Source of the DNA: Mortierella alpina
Taxonomy: Eukaryota > Mortierellomycota > Mortierellomycetes > Mortierellales > Mortierellaceae
Reading direction: 5' to 3'
NCBI GenBank assembly: GCA_029449245.1
Contig: JANATF010000006.1
Span: 1,922,001 to 1,986,000 of the forward strand
DNA length: 64,000 nucleotides
The notes under the pieces were generated by a model, which ran no database searches, had not been told where the DNA came from, and saw only the letters and a program-made list of their open reading frames with translations. This document shows, in pieces, positions 58,961 through 64,000 of this stretch; position 1 is the stretch's first letter; the number at the start of each line of letters is the position of its first letter. A program made the position numbers and the translations under genes.

Positions 58961-61575
58961 TCACCGCCTCTGCCTCTGCCTTTTATTGCTAAGATTATAC
59001 TGCGGTAGAACCGTTGCATGCAACTCAAACAGTTCAAGTGATCTCTTCATCAAGCTGAGTAGCTCCTCGGGAACCACAGAACGCTCATCATCCATTATAC
59101 TCGCTAAGTTGTTCATACCTTCCAAATAACGTCTGAAAAACACTGTCGATGGCGGTTTAGCAGCCTCCAACATAGCCGGAGCATCTTGGACTGAGAGATC
59201 CTCGAGGAATGATTCATCTCGAAGCTTCCAATGGCCAGCATGGCGAAACTCAGTGTGAGGAAGTTCAATGGTTGCCAATGCGATATGCTTACAGCACTTG
59301 CTCACCTGAACAAAGACAGGGCAAGTGCAACTAGTGACAGTACCTGCAAACCCTTGAGCCCATTCGATGCTAATCTCGTACGTACCCGGAGGACTTTTGA
59401 ACGACTCAACTCTGAACACGGCCCGGTCCGCAGTTGGAATCAAAAAGACCGCTTCAGGATCCTCCGCACGTTTGCGATCCCTGTGGTTCGACGCTGCTAG
59501 ATTGGCGGCCAAGGTCTCCCTCGCCCCTGGAGTCATCCGGCCAACTTGCAGTATGTGCCGCATACACATCTGCTGGTAGTGCGGAATCGCGGTCTCCGTG
59601 AGGATGTAAATAACGCTATCGATGCGCCGCTGTTGCTTGTTCTTGAAAAAGTGTTTTTTCAAAGAGTTGTGCCAGGATTCGACGTAGTTGTTTGTGTTGA
59701 TCCAAGCAAAGGAGACACCTTCACGGTGGCAAAACATCCACCGTCTCCTATCCGCAATCGAATCCAAGTAGTTCTGGTCCATGTACAGAATCAACTTCGG
59801 CGCCAGATCCCGCCATTCGTCCCTAAAGGCCTCGACTAGAGTGTCCGCCGTGCCTTCTGTTCGTGCATAAAGAATTGCGCGTAGTTGGGCACGTACCTAT
59901 CACAAGTGGTACTGTAGCTTAATGGCGGAGATCTGCGCAGTTGATTCATCACAAAGGCGGATCAAAAGGGCCTTCGTATACACACCTTCCGCTTCCTCTC
60001 GTCCTTTTCGATGGTACTGAGGTTACTTGACCCAAGGTTCTGCGGGGTCAGCTTCCTTTCCCAAGCTTGTAGAATATGCCAGGCGCAGTAGAAGATGCGC
60101 AAACCGAGCGGCCAGACGGCTTGAATAGCATTGATCTCCGTCTGACCTTGATCGGTGATGACAGCCGTTGGCTTGAACTCTCCTTCACACAGCTCGTCCA
60201 TCTTAGCCTTCAGAGCAAGGAGCCATCCCTCGAGCACCTGCCACTGGGAGATCTTCGTCAAGAAGAACGCGACAGGAATGCCGAAACCCGTTTCTCTGTT
60301 CTTGACGACTATCGTGTATAGGTAAGTATCACGTCTGTATGAATGAGAGGGTAGTTAGACGTCAGCAACGCATTGCAGCCCTCATATGTTGCGCGTTAAA
60401 TTGACCTACCCGCATGCATGATGCGTGCCATCGAAACAAAAGACATCGCCCCACTTGCGAAGCTCGTTCAGTTGCCATGGATTGGAGAAACCATGATACT
60501 CGCCCTTGTCATCATCGTAGTATGTAAAGTATCCTTGTTGTCGAAGATCCTCCATCCAGAGCCGCGCCGAAATGGTCGGGTTCTCGTCCTTTCGCATCCG
60601 CTTAGTCATGATGGCGTATAAGATATTATAGACATCATCGTATGTCACGAAGTCGTCTCTGGAAAATCGCGGAGAGCCGTTACTTGTCTTCCAAAGGCGT
60701 GTGAACCTGGCATGGTCCATTGTCAACCGGTTCATGACAGCTGAGATAGACATTCCTCGCATGAGCATGGCCTTGATCCGATTTTTGATAGCTCGGGACT
60801 TTTGTTGAGTTCCTATACCGCCATCTTTTCCCAGGTTATGGTTATGGCCATAATCATACTCAATGCGATAGACGTCCTCCACTCTACCCTCACCCACCAA
60901 CGTCCCTGTTCGAAGTACGGCTCTAAAAGACGACCCACAGCTGCAGAGGATGGATGGCTGTCGTACCCGCGGCTTTCCATTTAATCCACCAGGTATCCTG
61001 TTTGGGAATTGACGCTTCTCGCGTTTGCGCTGGCAATCGTATGTGACACAGATATCGCCTGCCTGGATACCTTTTTTTGGATTGTCGCGTTGATACACAT
61101 GGGGCTTCGTGCTGTGAGGATAGAACTGGGTCCCGATAGCGTCTTGATGCCTGGCCTTCCAATCCTCAAAGTAATCTGCCTTCAGAACAAATACCAGGCT
61201 TCCTTCATTATTCAGGCTCATCACCTCATCTTCTGGGATGCTAAAATCGTCCGCCGTGTCCTGTATATAAGGGTCCGAGAATAGCGCGTTTTTCAGGACT
61301 TCGTGGATCTTGTCCTGGGACTGGAGCTCCAAAGCCGCTATCGTTTCCTTCAGTGGGACGGTATCGGTATTGTTCGAGGCCCCATTGTCGACGATTGCGG
61401 TCTCAGCCTCGTCCTCGTCCTCATCCTCCATCTCATCACAGGCTGCTTCTCCTCGAAGAGTATCAAGAGACCTATTGATGTCAAAGTCAACTAGACGCAT
61501 TGACTTTGAACGAATAATGTCAGCACTAGGACAATCACTGGCAGCTACGGAGTAGCTTGAGGCATTGAATCTCAT
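58961..61575 (-). CDS. MULE transposase-like protein with SWIM zinc finger
   Basis: Three exons on the minus strand: 61575-60410, 60334-59986 and 59896-58961; 816 aa, uninterrupted. The N-terminal 110 residues are acidic. A FAR1/WRKY-GCM1-like zinc-binding region follows (C and H residues around LCSCGSSF and YDYGHNHN). The MULE DDE domain carries D382 (FDGTHH), D450 (ITDQGQ) with the YCAWH motif, and E578 (NNYVESWHN). The C-terminal SWIM finger is C695-T-C697 to C707-K-H709. All catalytic residues are present, so it is either an active Mutator-type transposase or a host-domesticated one (FAR1-like). An alternative upstream start at 61733 (MAAPDDPPSVTL) would need an intron using GTATGA as donor; its stop overlaps the ATG at 61575. 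No terminal inverted repeats were identified by eye. Confidence 0.85.
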
Positions 61576-62054
61576 ACCAACTCGGCAATTGCTGCTCTGA
61601 GGACCTCCTCATCTTCCACGCTGTCCGGGGAGGTTAATGGAACTTGATTTGATGCGCTGATGGCGACTGATGAGCCTTCAGTAGCCAAGGTGCTGCTCAG
61701 AGTGACGGATGGGGGGTCGTCTGGTGCGGCCATCGTCTGAGAATGGGTGGTATTGTGCTGGGAGGGGTATGTGGAGAGGAATGGAGGCAGGTGAAGAAAC
61801 AAAACATACGCGCCAAAAAGACAGACCGCGTGAATGACGTAGCAGTATTTTGTAACGCGATAGTGGGGGAACATAAGGGATCTCGTTTTCTTCATAAGAT
61901 GCAGCTCTCCTCCACTTTCACTTCTCCCATTTGCTCTTTTTCTCATCTCAGTTCTATTTTCGTCCTCCATCATCTTTCCTCACTCTCACTCTCTCTTCCT
62001 TTTCTCTCTCTCTGTCTCTTCGTTCTCACATCACTCGACCACTATCCCTCCTTG

Positions 62055-63164
62055 ATGTACAATAACAGCAACAACGCTGGCTACGGCGCCAACAGCAACA
62101 ACGCCGGTTACGGAGCCAACAGGCCCAACGGCTCTGGCTATGGCGGCAACAGCTCTGGTGGATACGGCGGCAACAGCTACGGCAGCGGCAACAGCAACGG
62201 CGGCTCTTATGGCCAGCAGAGCAGCGGAGGCTACGGCGGGTCCCAGAGACCTGGTCAGTCCTACGGACAGCAGAGCCAATACGGCGGTCAACACAACCAA
62301 CAGCCGCAGCAGCAGTACGGTGGTCAGCAGAGCTACGGCAACAACGCTCGACCGGGCCAGTACGGCCAGCCTAGCCAGTACGGCGGCCAGCAACAGTCCT
62401 ACAGCAACTATAACCAATATGGAGACCAGCAGCATCCCGCCCCCGGCCAGGAGACGGAGCAGGATGTCGATCGCGTCGCACAGCAGATCCGTGACACACG
62501 CCAAGAATCTGTCCAGTCGACCCGAAACGCGCTCCGGGCACTTCAGGAGGCTGATGAGAGCGCTGGAAGGACCATGCAGCAGTTGGGAGAGCAGTCTGAA
62601 CAGTTGGGCCGTGTCGAGCGCAATCTTGACTCTGCTCAGATCCATGCGGACAATGCCCAGGAAAAGGCTGGAGAGCTCAAGACCGTTAACCGGTCCATGT
62701 TTGCAGTTCATATCAAGAACCCATTCACCTCTACCAAGAAGAAGGAGCGGGCTCTCGAGGAAGCAAAGCTGAAGGCAGCAGAAGAGTTGGCACAACGTGA
62801 GCGGATTCGCAAGGAGGAATACGAAACCAAGCAGCGGTTGAACGCCGCTCAAGGACAAGGACCCTACGGAAGGGCACCCTCGAGCAATGGCTACAGCAAC
62901 AACGGTCGCGGCGGTTCTGGAGAGAGATCAGCCTATGCATTCGAGAACACGGCCGAGGATGATGCCCATGAGGCAGAGATTGATCAGAACTTGGACATGA
63001 TGGGAGGTCTCTTGGGCAACCTGAAGAACAGTGCCATGGCCATGAACACGGAGGTGAACAGGCAGAACGAGCGCATGACGCACGTTACTCACAAGACTGA
63101 CGAACTCTCTGGATCTGTCAACTACAACACCCAGCTGCTGCAGAAGATTGCCAAGCGTGGATAA
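62055..63164 (+). CDS. SNAP-25 / Sec9-type Q-SNARE with GYQ-rich N-terminus
   Basis: Single exon, 369 aa from the ATG at 62055 (MYNNSNN); the longer upstream frame is leader-like and begins at TTG or a distant ATG. Residues 1-133 are Gly/Tyr/Gln/Asn/Ser-rich with GYGGNS and YGGQQ repeats. Two SNARE helices follow: the first around QEADESAGRTMQQLGEQSEQ with LGRVERNLDSAQ, the second AEIDQNLDMMGGLLGNLKNS to NRQNERMTHVTHKTDE, each with the zero-layer Gln (EQSEQ; RQNERM). The linker is Lys/Glu-rich and has an NPF motif (KNPFTSTKKK), as in yeast Sec9. It mediates fusion of secretory vesicles with the plasma membrane. Divergent from the MULE gene. Confidence 0.92.
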   Translation: MYNNSNNAGYGANSNNAGYGANRPNGSGYGGNSSGGYGGNSYGSGNSNGGSYGQQSSGGYGGSQRPGQSYGQQSQYGGQHNQQPQQQYGGQQSYGNNARPGQYGQPSQYGGQQQSYSNYNQYGDQQHPAPGQETEQDVDRVAQQIRDTRQESVQSTRNALRALQEADESAGRTMQQLGEQSEQLGRVERNLDSAQIHADNAQEKAGELKTVNRSMFAVHIKNPFTSTKKKERALEEAKLKAAEELAQRERIRKEEYETKQRLNAAQGQGPYGRAPSSNGYSNNGRGGSGERSAYAFENTAEDDAHEAEIDQNLDMMGGLLGNLKNSAMAMNTEVNRQNERMTHVTHKTDELSGSVNYNTQLLQKIAKRG

Positions 63165-64000
63165 GGACTCTTTCCCTTTCTCTTCCTTCCTCTTTCTTTT
63201 TTGTATCCTCGTTGACTAGTGAGGATGATCATGCTAGAAGTGGGCACGATCTATCATCTTATACCAAACCGTTTCGTAATTCAGCAGTAAAAAAAAAATG
63301 AAAAAAAGAAGAAAACGAGAAGCTTGTTGTGAGCGAAGCATTATCTGTGTGAGCAGGTCGAATATTTCTAAGCGCAGAGAGACAAGATGTTGAGACCGAG
63401 TGAAATTAGTATAGCCGAAGATTCTCCGTTCTTACAAACAGCATTCCACCACAGCAGCTGATCGTTGCGCGTTAAAGATGCAGATGCTTCACACTTAAGA
63501 TGCCGGCTGCTTTATGGCGCGATCATTAGCAAGATATCGATAGGAAGGGGAGCAACTTTTATGCTATTTGGAGATGAATTGCACACCATTCACCTTTGCT
63601 CATGATCATCGCTCGTACAATTTGAGGCCTCTTAGATGCAGACTAAGTAAACCCGATGGCGACCAAGGTACGTAAGGTTATGAAAACTACGCTGTTAGAC
63701 CTCAAAACGTGAGTAGTAGCTACTCATAGATTGCAGCAAGGCGGACAAAATTACGGTGCAGAGGAACGCCGCCTTCTTAAAAGTTACACTGCAAATGTTC
63801 TCATGAGAGGCGATTCGCGTTGAAACGTTCTTAAACATTGACTCGCGGCTGAACCATGTAGACGTCTTACAAAGTATTAGGTGGTGGGTGGTAGTTTCTT
63901 GAAGGCTCCTGACCCATCCACCGTGCCACTGTTCATGAGGACTTTGGAAATGGTCTGATTGTGCCAGCATTTGCTTCGGCGCCAGTAGTACAGATCAGCC
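63165..64000. other. Right-end intergenic region
   Basis: 3' UTR of the SNARE gene followed by sequence without recognisable features. Short minus-strand ORFs (for example 63695-63970) have no domain. Confidence 0.5.

Noticed and set aside
61743-62054. Upstream extension of the Sec9 frame
   Set aside because: Translation of a pyrimidine-rich leader overlapping the divergent promoter. SNARE features and the repeat domain start after the ATG at 62055.

Overview
The window is nuclear DNA from a filamentous fungus. Its genes carry many short GT-AG introns and encode a class IV-type chitin synthase, a tricalbin, a two-RRM SR protein, SRP54, a Sec9-type SNARE, a KEOPS subunit and COA6. There are no prokaryotic operons and no CRISPR. 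High intron density together with CCDC43, DUF6787 and SR-protein genes argues against a yeast. An early-diverging lineage such as Mortierellomycetes is my best guess, but that is inference, not shown. Exon coordinates come from reading splice sites and reading frame by eye; junctions are firm where a conserved domain crosses them.

Layout. 0.7-7 kb: a large disordered MYND zinc-finger protein (+) converging on an RS-tailed protein (-). 7.4-8.3 kb: a small secreted repeat protein. 8.3-11.4 kb: gene-poor. 11.4-15.0 kb: chitin synthase (+), converging on a single-pass membrane protein (15.5-17.1 kb, -). 17.9-23.1 kb: an 8-exon tricalbin with an SMP domain and six C2 domains (-). 24.5-25.1 kb: a small unknown protein (-). 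26.1-28.4 kb: SRP54 (+). 28.6-42.0 kb: a probable iron-uptake region with two divergent ferric-reductase paralogues (29.1-31.8 kb, -; 39.1-42.0 kb, +) and a DUF6787 membrane-protein gene between them. 42.1-46.2 kb: a tandem duplication carrying two NmrA-like reductase genes. 46.4-48.4 kb: SR splicing factor (+). 48.5-49.4 kb: CGI121 (-), head to head with RNase H1 (49.8-51.2 kb, +). 52.6-55.5 kb: protein with a discoidin/galactose-binding-like C-terminus (+). 55.8-56.4 kb: COA6 (-), head to head with CCDC43-like (56.7-57.8 kb, +). 59.0-61.6 kb: an intact intron-containing MULE transposase-like gene (-), head to head with a Sec9/SNAP-25 SNARE (62.1-63.2 kb, +).

The most notable signal is in the 28.6-38.8 kb interval. 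It holds ten exact matches to ATCWGATAA, the site of the fungal iron-sensing GATA repressors (SreA, Urbs1, Fep1), where about 0.16 would be expected by chance. They lie upstream of both ferric reductases and of the DUF6787 gene. The two reductases diverge over most of their length but share a stretch of about 300 bp with only three differences, which looks like recent gene conversion. Downstream, the 3' end of the second reductase was copied into the NmrA tandem duplication, so the first NmrA copy now carries a reductase-derived polyadenylation region.
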